Assembly: GCA_927911745.1 (NCBI GenBank)
Contig: CAKMQF010000087.1
Coordinates: 1-9,657 of the forward strand
Source of the DNA: an uncultured Gemella sp.
Lineage (GTDB): Bacteria > Bacillota > Bacilli > Staphylococcales > Gemellaceae
Direction of reading: 5' to 3'
Length of the DNA stretch: 9,657 bases
The notes beneath the pieces are model-generated. The model was given only the letters and a program-made list of their open reading frames with translations. It was not told the DNA's origin and did not search any database. Within the stretch, counting starts at the first letter, position 1, and every line of letters begins with the position of its first letter. The position numbers and the translations under genes are program-made. Shown piece by piece: positions 1 through 7,054 of this stretch.

Positions 1-1073
1 ATTTCTTTTGTTTTTACATAGAAATTCCCTTTATACTGCTCAACACTCTCTACCAGTTCCCCTGATAATTCTACAGACGAACGAACTAAATAATTTCTTC
101 TAGTCAGTTCTTCTGAATAAGATAAGTCATTCTTAATTACAACATCAACTCTTGTTGAACCTTCATTAATGTCTACTATATCTTGAACAATTGCATTTCC
201 TGTTGGAAATTTCCCTGCACCTTGTCCATAGAACTTAAGTTCTCCGATAAATGATCCATCTAAAGAAATAATGTTATTATTTAGAGGAACAGCAGCCTCT
301 TGAGATTCTTTTCCAAAAATAGAAAGCATTACAGAAGTTTCATACTTACCACCTTCTACATTTGTTTCTCCAATATATTTAACAGCTAAATCATATTGCT
401 TTAAGAAGTCAATATCATTTTTAGTAATATTTCTCATAGAATATGTAGGAAAATCTGGTTGAACATGAATATCAAAAGCAAGTGCATTACTTAAGATAAT
501 CTTATTCACAACATCTCCACCATCTACATCCGCACTTGGATCAGCTTCAGCATAGCCTAAATCTTGTGCTGTTTTTAATGTAGAACCGAACTCTTGATTG
601 TTTCTATACATATTATCAAGAATAAAGTTACTTGTTCCATTGAAGATACCATATACACGTTTTACTTCATCAACACGTCTAGTTCTTTCTAAGTTTACAA
701 GCCAAGGAATTCCTCCACCTACACTAGCTTCAAAAATAAACTTCACATTATTTTTCTCAGCTAATTCAACAAATTCGTCTAAATATTTTGCAGCAACAGC
801 CTTATTTGCTGTAACTACATGTTTCCCATTCTCTAATGATCTTTTAATAAAGTCATACGCAGGATTAAGCCCTCCAAGACATTCAACAACTACTGAGATT
901 TCTTCATCATTAATAATTTCATTAATATCATCAGTAGCTAAATGCATTTTATCACGACTTCTAGCAAAGACACTTTTTACTTCTATTTTTTCAAGCTCTG
1001 ATGATTTACCATTAGTAATAATCTCGTATACTCCACTACCTACAGTTCCATATCCTAAAATCGCTATCTTCAT
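1..1073 (-). CDS. hom: Homoserine dehydrogenase, C-terminus cut by window edge
   Basis: Cytosolic enzyme that reduces aspartate semialdehyde to homoserine with NAD(P)H, the branch point to threonine and methionine. I translated it by hand from the ATG at 1073: 357 residues are visible with no stop. The N-terminal Rossmann motif GYGTVG is at about residues 7-12, and TANK is at 88-91. GGGIPWL is followed by GIFNGTSNFIL. The catalytic-region motif EADPSADVDGGDVVNK ends at the conserved Lys191. Family members of this type run to about 400-430 residues, so only the C-terminal tail (possibly an ACT-like part) is lost. The start is supported by AGGAGAA (plus strand 1081-1086, TTCTCC). The gene is transcribed away from thrC-thrB, whereas these genes often share one operon in Bacillota. 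Unlike several neighbours, it shows no frameshift. Confidence 0.95.
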   Translation of the reverse strand, partial: MKIAILGYGTVGSGVYEIITNGKSSELEKIEVKSVFARSRDKMHLATDDINEIINDEEISVVVECLGGLNPAYDFIKRSLENGKHVVTANKAVAAKYLDEFVELAEKNNVKFIFEASVGGGIPWLVNLERTRRVDEVKRVYGIFNGTSNFILDNMYRNNQEFGSTLKTAQDLGYAEADPSADVDGGDVVNKIILSNALAFDIHVQPDFPTYSMRNITKNDIDFLKQYDLAVKYIGETNVEGGKYETSVMLSIFGKESQEAAVPLNNNIISLDGSFIGELKFYGQGAGKFPTGNAIVQDIVDINEGSTRVDVVIKNDLSYSEELTRRNYLVRSSVELSGELVESVEQYKGNFYVKTKE

Positions 1074-1175
1074 AATTATTTTCTCCTAAATTCAATATTT
1101 ATTTTCAATTATATTTAAAAGTCTAACAAGTAATTTTCTTATGTCAATTATTTAATATCTTAATATCAAGAATTT

Positions 1176-1197
1176 TCAAAAAATTTCAATTTTTTGA
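1176..1197. repeat. 9-bp inverted repeat in hom-thrC intergenic region
   Basis: TCAAAAAAT and ATTTTTTGA form a perfect dyad around the 4-base spacer TTCA. It lies upstream of hom and far upstream of thrC. It is entirely A/T apart from the end C/G pair, so a hairpin would be weak. It could be a protein site or chance in an AT-rich spacer. The rest of the spacer holds a TTGACA on the minus strand (plus 1142-1147) that might serve hom, but I found no well-spaced -10 for it. Confidence 0.35.
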
Positions 1198-1209
1198 TTA
1201 TTTTGACTG

Positions 1210-1250
1210 TTTTTATAACCTATTATGGTGTAAAATTATAGTTATAAAAA
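1210..1250. repeat. 10-bp inverted repeat in hom-thrC intergenic region
   Basis: TTTTTATAAC (1210-1219) and GTTATAAAAA (1241-1250) are exact reverse complements separated by 21 bases. The dyad sits between the divergent hom and thrC genes, upstream of the proposed thrC promoter, where a shared regulator could bind. It is AT-rich, so chance is a real alternative. Confidence 0.35.
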
Positions 1251-1278
1251 AAATTAAAGTTCTTTTTATAAAAAACAC

Positions 1279-1307
1279 TTGTATTTTTACAAAGAACATT
1301 GTATCAT
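1279..1307 (+). promoter_or_regulatory. Promoter of thrC-thrB
   Basis: A -35 element TTGTAT (1279-1284) and a -10 element TATCAT (1302-1307) are separated by exactly 17 bases, as expected for the housekeeping sigma factor. Transcription would begin near 1314, leaving only about 24 bases of leader. That is too short for a T-box or other riboswitch, and no T-box core sequence is visible. Both promoter elements lie inside the TTGTA/TACAA dyads described separately. A good AAGGAG ribosome site follows at 1325-1330, 7 bases before the thrC ATG. Confidence 0.6.
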
Positions 1308-1315
1308 ATATACAA
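1279..1315. promoter_or_regulatory. Two TTGTA/TACAA dyads over the thrC promoter (putative operator)
   Basis: The first dyad is TTGTA-N4-TACAA (1279-1292) and the second is TTGTA-N7-TACAA (1299-1315). Their centres are about 21.5 bases apart, close to two helical turns, so bound proteins would face the same side of the DNA. They cover the -35 and the -10 respectively, the geometry expected of a repressor site. A third, partly overlapping repeat pairs GTTCTTT (1259-1265) with AAAGAAC (1291-1297). The regulator is unknown, and a role in threonine or methionine control is inferred only from position. Confidence 0.45.
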
Positions 1316-1337
1316 CGATAAAGCAAGGAGATTTTAA

Positions 1338-2809
1338 ATGATTTACGAAAGTACAAGAGATATTAATAGAAAATTAAATCCAAGTGAAGCTATTCTTCAA
1401 GGTTTAAGTGAAGAAGGTGGACTTTTCGTTTTAAGAGATTTAGGAAAGAATAAATTAGACTTAGAAAACCTAATCGGAAAAAGTTATTACGAAGTGGCTG
1501 AAGCTGTCCTAAGACTTTTTGTTGATTTTAGCGATGAAGAAATTAAAAACTGTGTGGAAGAAGCGTATAGAGGAAAATTCTCTCATGAAAACATAACTCC
1601 TCTAGTAGAGTTAAAAGACGGATATGTTCTTGAATTATTCAACGGACCTACTAGTGCATTTAAAGATGTTGGTCTATCACTTCTTCCACAACTAACAAAA
1701 ACTGCACTTACTAAAGTAGAAGATAAAAATGACATTCTTATCTTAACTGCAACTAGTGGAGACACTGGTAAAGCTGCTTTAGAAGGTTTTAAGGATGTAG
1801 ATAGAACAAAAATCATGGTCTTCTATCCTAACGATGGTGTAAGTACAGTACAAAAAACACAAATGCAAACTCAAGAAGGAAAAAATACTAAAGTTTGTGC
1901 AATTCACGGAAACTTTGATGATGCTCAAAGTGGAATTAAAGAACTATTTATTGATGAAGAATTCAAAAAGAATTACTTTCTAAAAATATTAAGTTATCAA
2001 GTGCAAACTCAATCAACATCGGACGTCTTATTCCTCAGGTAGTTTACTACGTTGTTTCATACCTAGATTTAGTAAATACAAATAAAATAAAATTAAATGA
2101 TAAAGTAAACTTTGTTGTACCTACGGGTAACTTCGGTAACATTCTTGCTGGTTACTATGCTGAACAAATCGGTTTACCTATTAACAAATTAATCTGTGCA
2201 AGTAACAACAATAATGTACTTTATGATTTCTTAACGACTGGTGTATATGATAAGAACAGGGACTTCTTGAAAACAGTATCCCCAAGTATGGATATCTTAA
2301 TTTCTAGTAACTTAGAGCGTCTACTTTACTACGTTAGCGGTTGTGACAATGAATATATCGCTAAGCTTATGAAAGATTTAAAAGAAACTGGACGTTTTGA
2401 AGTTACTGGTGACGTACTGACTAAGATTAAAGATAAATTCCAAGCTGGCTTTGCTGATGACGAACAAACTAAAGAAACTATCAAAGCTATCTATGAAAAA
2501 GATAACTACCTACTAGATACACACACTGCAGTAGCCTATAAGGTTCTTCTTGAAAACTTAGATAATGAGCACGCTAGCATCGTACTGTCAACAGCATCTC
2601 CATATAAATTCACAGAAAGTGTCTACTCTTCTCTATTCGAAACACAAGGTGAAGATGAATTTACTCTTATGAACAAACTTCACGAGCAAACTAAGGTAGT
2701 TATCCCTGAAAACTTAAGAGATCTTGATAAAAAAGAAATTAGACATAAAGATGTAATTAATAAAGAAGACATGAAAAAATACATCTTAGAGAAACTAGGT
2801 GATTTATAA
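1338..2809 (+). pseudogene. thrC: Threonine synthase, split by a one-base A-tract deletion
   Basis: PLP enzyme that converts O-phosphohomoserine to threonine. The first frame runs from the ATG at 1338 to a TAG at 2040-2042 (234 residues) and carries FNGPTSAFKD with the PLP-binding Lys109 and TATSGDTGKA near 138-146. At 1965-1969 the sequence has AAAAAG. With one more A the frame would read FKKELLSKN, then SSANSIN, IGRLIPQ and the phosphate-binding PTGNFGN, continuing to the TAA at 2807-2809. The restored protein would be 490 residues, matching the long bacterial form. No other lesion is visible in either half. As written, the first-frame product keeps the lysine but loses over half the protein, so it should be inactive. 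It is coupled to thrB through TAATG, so the early stop could also lower thrB translation. Sequencing error is a strong alternative to true mutation. Confidence 0.9.
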
Positions 2810-3690
2810 TGGTGAGTGTTCGTGTACCTGCCACTTCAGCTAATGTTGGATGTGGATTTGATAGCCTTGGTGTTGCTTTGACTCTTTACACTACTTTTAA
2901 ATTCGAGAAATTAGACAGCGGTCTAGAATTCGTCGGATTTGAAGAACGTTTTTCAAATGAAAATAATCTAGTTTATCAAACGTTACTAACTACACTTAAA
3001 AAGTTAAACAAAGAAATTTCAGGTGTTAGAATATCAATCGATAATGATGTACCGATAAGCCGTGGTTTAGGTAGTAGCTCTACTTGTGTAGTCGCTGGAA
3101 TTTATGGTGCATACTTATTAACTGACACTCCTATTGATAAACAAGAAATCTTTACAATAGCTAACGAAATCGAAGGACACCCTGATAATGTTTCACCAGC
3201 TATTTTTGGAAGTCTAAGCTCATCTTGCACTACTGATAGTAAAGAAGCGGTAACTGTAAGATACGAAGTCGATGAAAGATTTAACTTCTTGGCACTAATA
3301 CCAAACTTCGAAACTTCTACTGAAGAAGCTAGAAAGGTAATGCCAAAAGAAATTAAACTTCAAGATGCTATTTACTCAATGTCGCGTATTGGTTCGGTTA
3401 TTAAGGCATTTGAAACTTATGACTTGGAACTTCTTAAAAAGGTTATGGGAGACAAAATCCATGAACCTTATAGAAAAGAAATAATACATGAATATCACGA
3501 AGTTAGAGAAATCTGTGAAAAGATTGATAGTTCAGCATTTTTCATTTCTGGAAGTGGTTCTACACTTATGAATATAGTTAGTGATACTAACAATATTGAA
3601 AAAATAAAAACTGAACTTGCTAAATTAAAATATAACTGGCAAGCAATTTTATTAAAAGTTGATAAAGAAGGAACAGTAGTTCTAAATTAA
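2809..3690 (+). CDS. thrB: Homoserine kinase
   Basis: GHMP-family kinase that phosphorylates homoserine with ATP to give O-phosphohomoserine, the substrate of ThrC. It has 293 residues, normal for the family. The N-terminus holds the typical VRVPATSAN...GFDSLG stretch (residues 4-21). The ATP-binding glycine/serine loop PISRGLGSSS is at 82-91 and GHPDNV at 123-128. The C-terminal domain has the SGSGST loop. Its ATG overlaps the thrC stop by one base (TAATG, 2807-2811), with AGGTGA at 2797-2802 as the ribosome site inside thrC, so translation is probably coupled. The frame is intact. An intrinsic terminator follows 16 bases after the stop. Confidence 0.96.
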   Translation: MVSVRVPATSANVGCGFDSLGVALTLYTTFKFEKLDSGLEFVGFEERFSNENNLVYQTLLTTLKKLNKEISGVRISIDNDVPISRGLGSSSTCVVAGIYGAYLLTDTPIDKQEIFTIANEIEGHPDNVSPAIFGSLSSSCTTDSKEAVTVRYEVDERFNFLALIPNFETSTEEARKVMPKEIKLQDAIYSMSRIGSVIKAFETYDLELLKKVMGDKIHEPYRKEIIHEYHEVREICEKIDSSAFFISGSGSTLMNIVSDTNNIEKIKTELAKLKYNWQAILLKVDKEGTVVLN

Positions 3691-3706
3691 TATGCTAAAA
3701 ATTTTT

Positions 3707-3744
3707 GAACTTCTTCTTCTATTGCAGAGAGGAAGTTCTTTTTT
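3707..3744 (+). terminator. Intrinsic terminator after thrB
   Basis: The stem starts with GAACTTC (3707-3713) paired to GAAGTTC (3732-3738). It can extend to 12 pairs with two G-U pairs (3707-3718 with 3727-3738) around an 8-base loop, and is followed by six T (3739-3744). It ends the thrC-thrB transcript. Because asd begins only 35 bases later on the same strand, partial read-through may also feed asd. Confidence 0.85.
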
Positions 3745-3779
3745 GAAATAATTTTATATAAATAAAGGAGAAATTTATT

Positions 3780-4865
3780 ATGCAAAAATCAAGAGTAGCC
3801 GTACTTGGGGCAACAGGAATGGTAGGTCAACGCCTATTAGTATTATTAGAAAATCACCCATACTTCGATGTAGTAAAATTAGCAGCATCACCTCGTTCTG
3901 CTGGTAAAAAATATGGAGAACTTATGGAAAGCCGTTGGAAATTAGACCACGCAGTTCCAGAATATACTAAAGAATTAGTTGTTGAAGACTTATACAAAAT
4001 TGACGAAGTTTCTGAAGGAATTGATATGGTATTCTGTGCTATCAACCTTGATAAAGAAGCTTTAATCAAACTTGAAGAAGACTATGCTAAACGTGAAGTT
4101 GTTGTTGTTTCTAACAACTCTGCAAACAGAAATAAAGATGATGTACCGATGATCATTCCAGAAATCAACTCAGCTCACCTTGATGTTCTTCCTGCACAAA
4201 GAGAACGTCTTGGAACTAAAAAAGGATTCATCGTTACAAAACCTAACTGTTCAATTCAAAGCTATGTACCTATCTTTGAAGCAATTAAAGAATACGGTGT
4301 TAAAGAAGCATCTATCTGCACATATCAAGCTATCTCAGGAAGTGGTAAAACTTTCAACGAATGGCCTGAAATGATTGAAAATATCATTCCTTATATCGGT
4401 GGTGAAGAAGAGAAAAGTGAAAAAGAACCACTTAAAATCTTCGGTAAAGTAGTTGATGGGAAAATCGTTCCAGATGATTCTATGAAACTATCAGCTCAAT
4501 GTATTCGTGTTCCAGTTCTTGACGGTCACCTTGCTTGTGTATCATTCAACTTAGAAAATAACCCTGGACTAGAAACTTTAGTTGAAAAAATTAAAAATCA
4601 TGTCCCTGAAATTGCTAAACATGAATTACCACTAGCTCCAACACCATTCATTAAATACTATGAAGAAAACGATCGTCCACAACCGGTACTAGATCGTGAT
4701 AACGAAAAAGGTATGCAGATTACTGTAGGTCGCTTACGTGAAGATAACCTATTCGACTACAAATTCGTAGGACTTTCTCACAACACATTACGTGGAGCAG
4801 CTGGTGGAGCTGTTTTAACTGCAGAACTAATTAAAAAAATTAGGATACTTAGATTAATATTATAA
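3780..4865 (+). CDS. asd: Aspartate-semialdehyde dehydrogenase, C-terminal tail altered by an A-tract insertion
   Basis: Reduces aspartyl-4-phosphate to aspartate semialdehyde with NADPH, the common precursor for threonine, methionine, lysine and diaminopimelate. The N-terminal NADP motif GATGMVG is at residues 10-16, the nucleophile Cys157 in KPNCSIQ, and a probable catalytic His250 in RVPVLDGH. Length and motifs resemble the clostridial/archaeal-fungal branch of the family rather than the usual shorter bacterial type. AAGGAG (3765-3770) precedes the ATG by 9 bases. The last residues, IRILRLIL after ELIKK, look wrong. Reading the A7 tract (4833-4839) as A6 gives KKLGYLD and a stop at 4855-4857, i.e. 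358 residues, a more family-like end. The change touches only the tail, so activity is probably kept. No strong promoter is seen between the thrB terminator and this gene. Confidence 0.93.
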   Translation: MQKSRVAVLGATGMVGQRLLVLLENHPYFDVVKLAASPRSAGKKYGELMESRWKLDHAVPEYTKELVVEDLYKIDEVSEGIDMVFCAINLDKEALIKLEEDYAKREVVVVSNNSANRNKDDVPMIIPEINSAHLDVLPAQRERLGTKKGFIVTKPNCSIQSYVPIFEAIKEYGVKEASICTYQAISGSGKTFNEWPEMIENIIPYIGGEEEKSEKEPLKIFGKVVDGKIVPDDSMKLSAQCIRVPVLDGHLACVSFNLENNPGLETLVEKIKNHVPEIAKHELPLAPTPFIKYYEENDRPQPVLDRDNEKGMQITVGRLREDNLFDYKFVGLSHNTLRGAAGGAVLTAELIKKIRILRLIL

Positions 4866-4905
4866 AACAATACTCCAAGAGAATTTCTCTTGGAGTATTG
4901 TTTTT
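4864..4905. terminator. Bidirectional terminator between asd and the Gfo/Idh gene
   Basis: A perfect 15-base stem pairs ACAATACTCCAAGAG (4867-4881) with its complement (4887-4901) around AATTT. It is flanked by A's on the left and T's on the right, which extend the pairing. Transcripts from asd (plus) and from the convergent oxidoreductase (minus) both meet a U-tract after the hairpin, so one element serves both genes. Confidence 0.93.
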
Positions 4906-4921
4906 ATTAGTCTCTTATTTT

Positions 4922-6028
4922 CTATTTCACTATTTCTCTCAACTCTACTTTTCTATTTTCTTTTAAAGACAATGTACATGCATCAGCAGTCGCAATTGAC
5001 TCTAGAGCTGCGACACCATTTAATAGTTTTTCATATTCTTTTGATACTTTTTCTCCATTCAAAATGTTATGCAAATACAACATTTCTTTATCTATACAGC
5101 TTTGTAACCAAAGTGGACAACGTAAATTAGGATTTCCATAAGCTATTCCTCCGTCCATTCCTCTACCTGTATAAATAGCCGTTCTATCATCATCTTCTTC
5201 TTTTGATTCATGGATTAAGAAATAACTCTCTCCTTCTCCCACTACTCTTAAAGTACCTTTAGTATTATATAAATCTAATTTTATAGCTCCTTTGGTACCT
5301 TCTATAAGGACATAATGTTCACCCCATCTAAATGCATTCCCATATTCAAGTACTGCATATCGTTTATTAGAAAATTCCAGATTAACTATTAAGAAATCAT
5401 CTTCATCACCAAAATTTTCACCGACATGACATACATTTCCGCCTATCATAGTTGCTTGCTCCGGTAGATCATCCATAATAAATTGAATACAATCAAGTTC
5501 ATGAATGTGATGGTATAAGTGTCCTCCAGACTGTGATCGAATTTTTTTCCAAGAAACAGTTTCTTGTTTTTCTTCCCATCCTGTTCTTGCAGCATGACAA
5601 AATATTACATCCCCAATTTTCCCTTGCTTAATCAATTCTTTTGCGTGACGTACTCCATTAAAAAAATTCATAATATGACCTGCCATAAAAATCACATTAT
5701 TTTCTCGACAAGTTTCAACCATAACCTTACAATCTTCATAAGATAAAGCGATTGGTTTTTCACAGAATACATGTTTACCATTCTTAGCGGCTAATAATAC
5801 TGGCTCACGATGTAAATTACTCGGTGTTGCAACGATAACGCAATCTACATCATCTAGACCTACCAACTCTTCCAACGATGAGCAATTCTTTGTACTAAGT
5901 TCCTTAGAAACTTTCTCTCCATTTTCCGGATCAAAAACTGCAGTCACCTTCGCATCTTTTATTTTCTCTAATGAACGCGCTAAGTCTGCACCAAAATAAC
6001 CTGTTCCAACAATTCCATAATTTGTCAT
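4922..6028 (-). CDS. Gfo/Idh/MocA-family oxidoreductase, substrate unknown
   Basis: NAD(P)-dependent sugar or cyclitol dehydrogenase-like protein of 368 residues, normal for the family. The Rossmann motif GTGYFG is at 8-13, followed by IVATPSNLH near 65-73 and the hallmark CEKP at 89-92, with Lys91 the expected catalytic lysine. The C-terminal catalytic region reads SGGHLYHHIHELD (167-179): the usual catalytic His is probably His176, but the Asp four residues earlier in inositol dehydrogenases appears to be Tyr172. This suggests a divergent subfamily, so I give no substrate. The ATG at 6028 is preceded by AAAAGGGG (plus about 6037-6044). It is a single gene bounded by terminators. A candidate promoter and a long inverted repeat lie upstream. 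The frame is intact. Confidence 0.9.
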   Translation of the reverse strand: MTNYGIVGTGYFGADLARSLEKIKDAKVTAVFDPENGEKVSKELSTKNCSSLEELVGLDDVDCVIVATPSNLHREPVLLAAKNGKHVFCEKPIALSYEDCKVMVETCRENNVIFMAGHIMNFFNGVRHAKELIKQGKIGDVIFCHAARTGWEEKQETVSWKKIRSQSGGHLYHHIHELDCIQFIMDDLPEQATMIGGNVCHVGENFGDEDDFLIVNLEFSNKRYAVLEYGNAFRWGEHYVLIEGTKGAIKLDLYNTKGTLRVVGEGESYFLIHESKEEDDDRTAIYTGRGMDGGIAYGNPNLRCPLWLQSCIDKEMLYLHNILNGEKVSKEYEKLLNGVAALESIATADACTLSLKENRKVELREIVK

Positions 6029-6090
6029 ATTAAAATCCCCTTTTCTTATTCCTAAACAATTAAGAAATAATATTCTATACCCTTATATTT

Positions 6091-6119
6091 ATTATACAAC
6101 TTACTAATACAAATTTAAA
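6091..6119 (-). promoter_or_regulatory. Candidate promoter of the Gfo/Idh gene
   Basis: On the minus strand a perfect TATAAT (plus 6091-6096) lies 17 bases from TTTAAA (plus 6114-6119), a 4-of-6 match to the -35 consensus. The leader would be about 55 bases. The -35 falls inside the left arm of the 13-base inverted repeat, so that repeat could be an operator. Confidence 0.45.
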
Positions 6120-6164
6120 GATTTATTTTCTGATCATTTTTAATATAAATTTAAATCTTTAAAT
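6113..6164. repeat. 13-bp perfect inverted repeat upstream of the Gfo/Idh gene
   Basis: ATTTAAAGATTTA (6113-6125) and TAAATCTTTAAAT (6152-6164) are exact reverse complements separated by 26 bases. The left arm overlaps the candidate -35 of the Gfo/Idh promoter. No U-tract or gene end fits it as a terminator, so an operator or looping site is more likely. Its AT-only character, apart from one G-C pair, leaves chance possible. Confidence 0.5.
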
Positions 6165-6207
6165 GCAAATCTCATATATTTCATTTACTCAACTTAATTT
6201 TAAACAT

Positions 6208-6239
6208 AAAAAAACCCTAAGGACACCTCCTTAGGGTTT
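6208..6239 (-). terminator. Intrinsic terminator after rpmF
   Basis: AAACCCTAAGGA (6212-6223) pairs perfectly with TCCTTAGGGTTT (6228-6239) around the loop CACC. On the minus strand it is followed by seven U's (the A's at 6208-6214, partly inside the stem). It lies about 14 bases past the rpmF stop and ends the yceD-rpmF transcript. Confidence 0.92.
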
Positions 6240-6252
6240 GGTAATATTTAAA

Positions 6253-6429
6253 TTATTTAACGTCTAGAACTTGTCTACCTTTGTACATACCAGTTTTTCT
6301 ATCAACACGGTGACCCATTACGTAGTTACCAGTTGTTGCATCGATAGTAATTGATGGTGCAGATAGTTTTTTGTGAGTTCTTCTTTTTCTTTTAGCTGTT
6401 TTTGATGTTCTTCTAAAAGGAACTGCCAT
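6253..6429 (-). CDS. rpmF: 50S ribosomal protein L32 (zinc-free form)
   Basis: Large-subunit ribosomal protein of 58 residues. It was translated by hand because it is short. It begins [20 protein letters not shown], the typical L32 N-terminus, and ends GRQVLDVK. There are no cysteines, so the CxxC zinc ribbon of the other L32 form is absent; zinc-free forms are known in streptococci and staphylococci. The start at 6429 follows GGAGGAAATT (plus about 6433-6443). It lies 32 bases downstream of yceD on the same strand, the conserved yceD-rpmF arrangement, and is closed by a strong terminator. Confidence 0.97.
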   Translation of the reverse strand: MAVPFRRTSKTAKRKRRTHKKLSAPSITIDATTGNYVMGHRVDRKTGMYKGRQVLDVK

Positions 6430-6461
6430 AGTTAATTTCCTCCAATTATTTTAAATAATTC

Positions 6462-6968
6462 TTATTGTTCTTTAAATAATCCATTAAGAGCCGCAAATGG
6501 TGATTCTTTCTTTTCTTTAACATCAGTTAAAGACTCTTCAGAAACCACTTCCCAGTCATTACCAGAAACCATTTCTAACTCTTCTTCATCAGAAGTAGTT
6601 ATTGGAATATTTAAAATTATAAGCTCATTTACTAAAGGTGTTAAGTCAATATACATATCCATTAAATTAACGTCGAATACCTCTTCGCCTGCAAATACAG
6701 ACTTATCAACGTATTCTTCTCTCTCTTCAATTTCAAATGGAACAACCACTTCTTTAAGTGTTTTTCCTGAAATCATTTCGAAGTTTCCTTTAATTAATAG
6801 ATCGGCATAGATTTTATCTTGTCCACCTCGAGTTAATTTTCCACTAACAACAACATCTCTAATATCTTTTAGAGAGTTATCATAGTGTTCTACTTTAACA
6901 TTTATATTTTCTTCAAAAACAAAAGTATCACTATTATTTTTGAATAACGAAGATCTTAACCATTTCAT
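6462..6968 (-). CDS. yceD: YceD/DUF177 family protein (YlbN-like)
   Basis: 168-residue acidic protein of the DUF177 family, which sits next to rpmF in most bacteria; in E. coli and plants its relatives are linked to 23S rRNA accumulation. I recognise it from the conserved gene pair, the size, the central DLTPLVNELIILNIPI segment (about residues 112-127) and the C-terminal SPFAALNGLFKEQ, which resembles the family's usual DPR-xxLxxL ending. The cysteines that many members carry in the central motifs are absent, matching the zinc-free L32 beside it. The ATG at 6968 has TCACCT (plus 6975-6980, AGGTGA on the coding strand) upstream and a consensus promoter. It forms one operon with rpmF. Confidence 0.85.
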   Translation of the reverse strand: MKWLRSSLFKNNSDTFVFEENINVKVEHYDNSLKDIRDVVVSGKLTRGGQDKIYADLLIKGNFEMISGKTLKEVVVPFEIEEREEYVDKSVFAGEEVFDVNLMDMYIDLTPLVNELIILNIPITTSDEEELEMVSGNDWEVVSEESLTDVKEKKESPFAALNGLFKEQ

Positions 6969-6996
6969 TAAATATCACCTCATAAACACATTATTT

Positions 6997-7025
6997 ATTA
7001 TATATCTTTTAGTTTAAGATGTCAA
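6997..7025 (-). promoter_or_regulatory. Consensus sigma-A promoter of yceD-rpmF
   Basis: On the minus strand TTGACA (plus 7020-7025) and TATAAT (plus 6997-7002) are separated by exactly 17 bases, a full 12-of-12 match, as suits a ribosomal protein operon. The start site would be near 6990, giving a leader of about 20 bases. The -35 overlaps the dyad GTCAAC-A7-GTTGAC (7021-7039). Confidence 0.9.
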
Positions 7026-7054
7026 CAAAAAAAGTTGACTCTTTTTATATTTTT

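Noticed and set aside
598..1089. 163-residue plus-strand open frame
   Set aside because: It lies antisense to the fully translated homoserine dehydrogenase and has no family resemblance.
1074..1337. T-box or threonine-sensing leader before thrC or hom
   Set aside because: No T-box core sequence is visible, and the proposed thrC leader is only about 24 bases long.
1583..1816. Minus-strand open frame inside thrC
   Set aside because: Shadow of the conserved PLP region of threonine synthase on the other strand.
1962..1972. Programmed -1 ribosomal frameshift in thrC at C-AAA-AAG
   Set aside because: The shift needed is -1, but the heptamer starts with C rather than A, so the P-site tRNA would re-pair poorly. 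Threonine synthase is not known to use programmed shifting. A mutation or sequencing error is simpler.
4180..4374. Plus-strand open frame inside asd
   Set aside because: Out-of-frame shadow over the catalytic cysteine region of asd.
6217..6232. Perfect Shine-Dalgarno-like AAGGAGGTG on the minus strand
   Set aside because: It is the top of the rpmF terminator hairpin, and no start codon with a believable frame follows.
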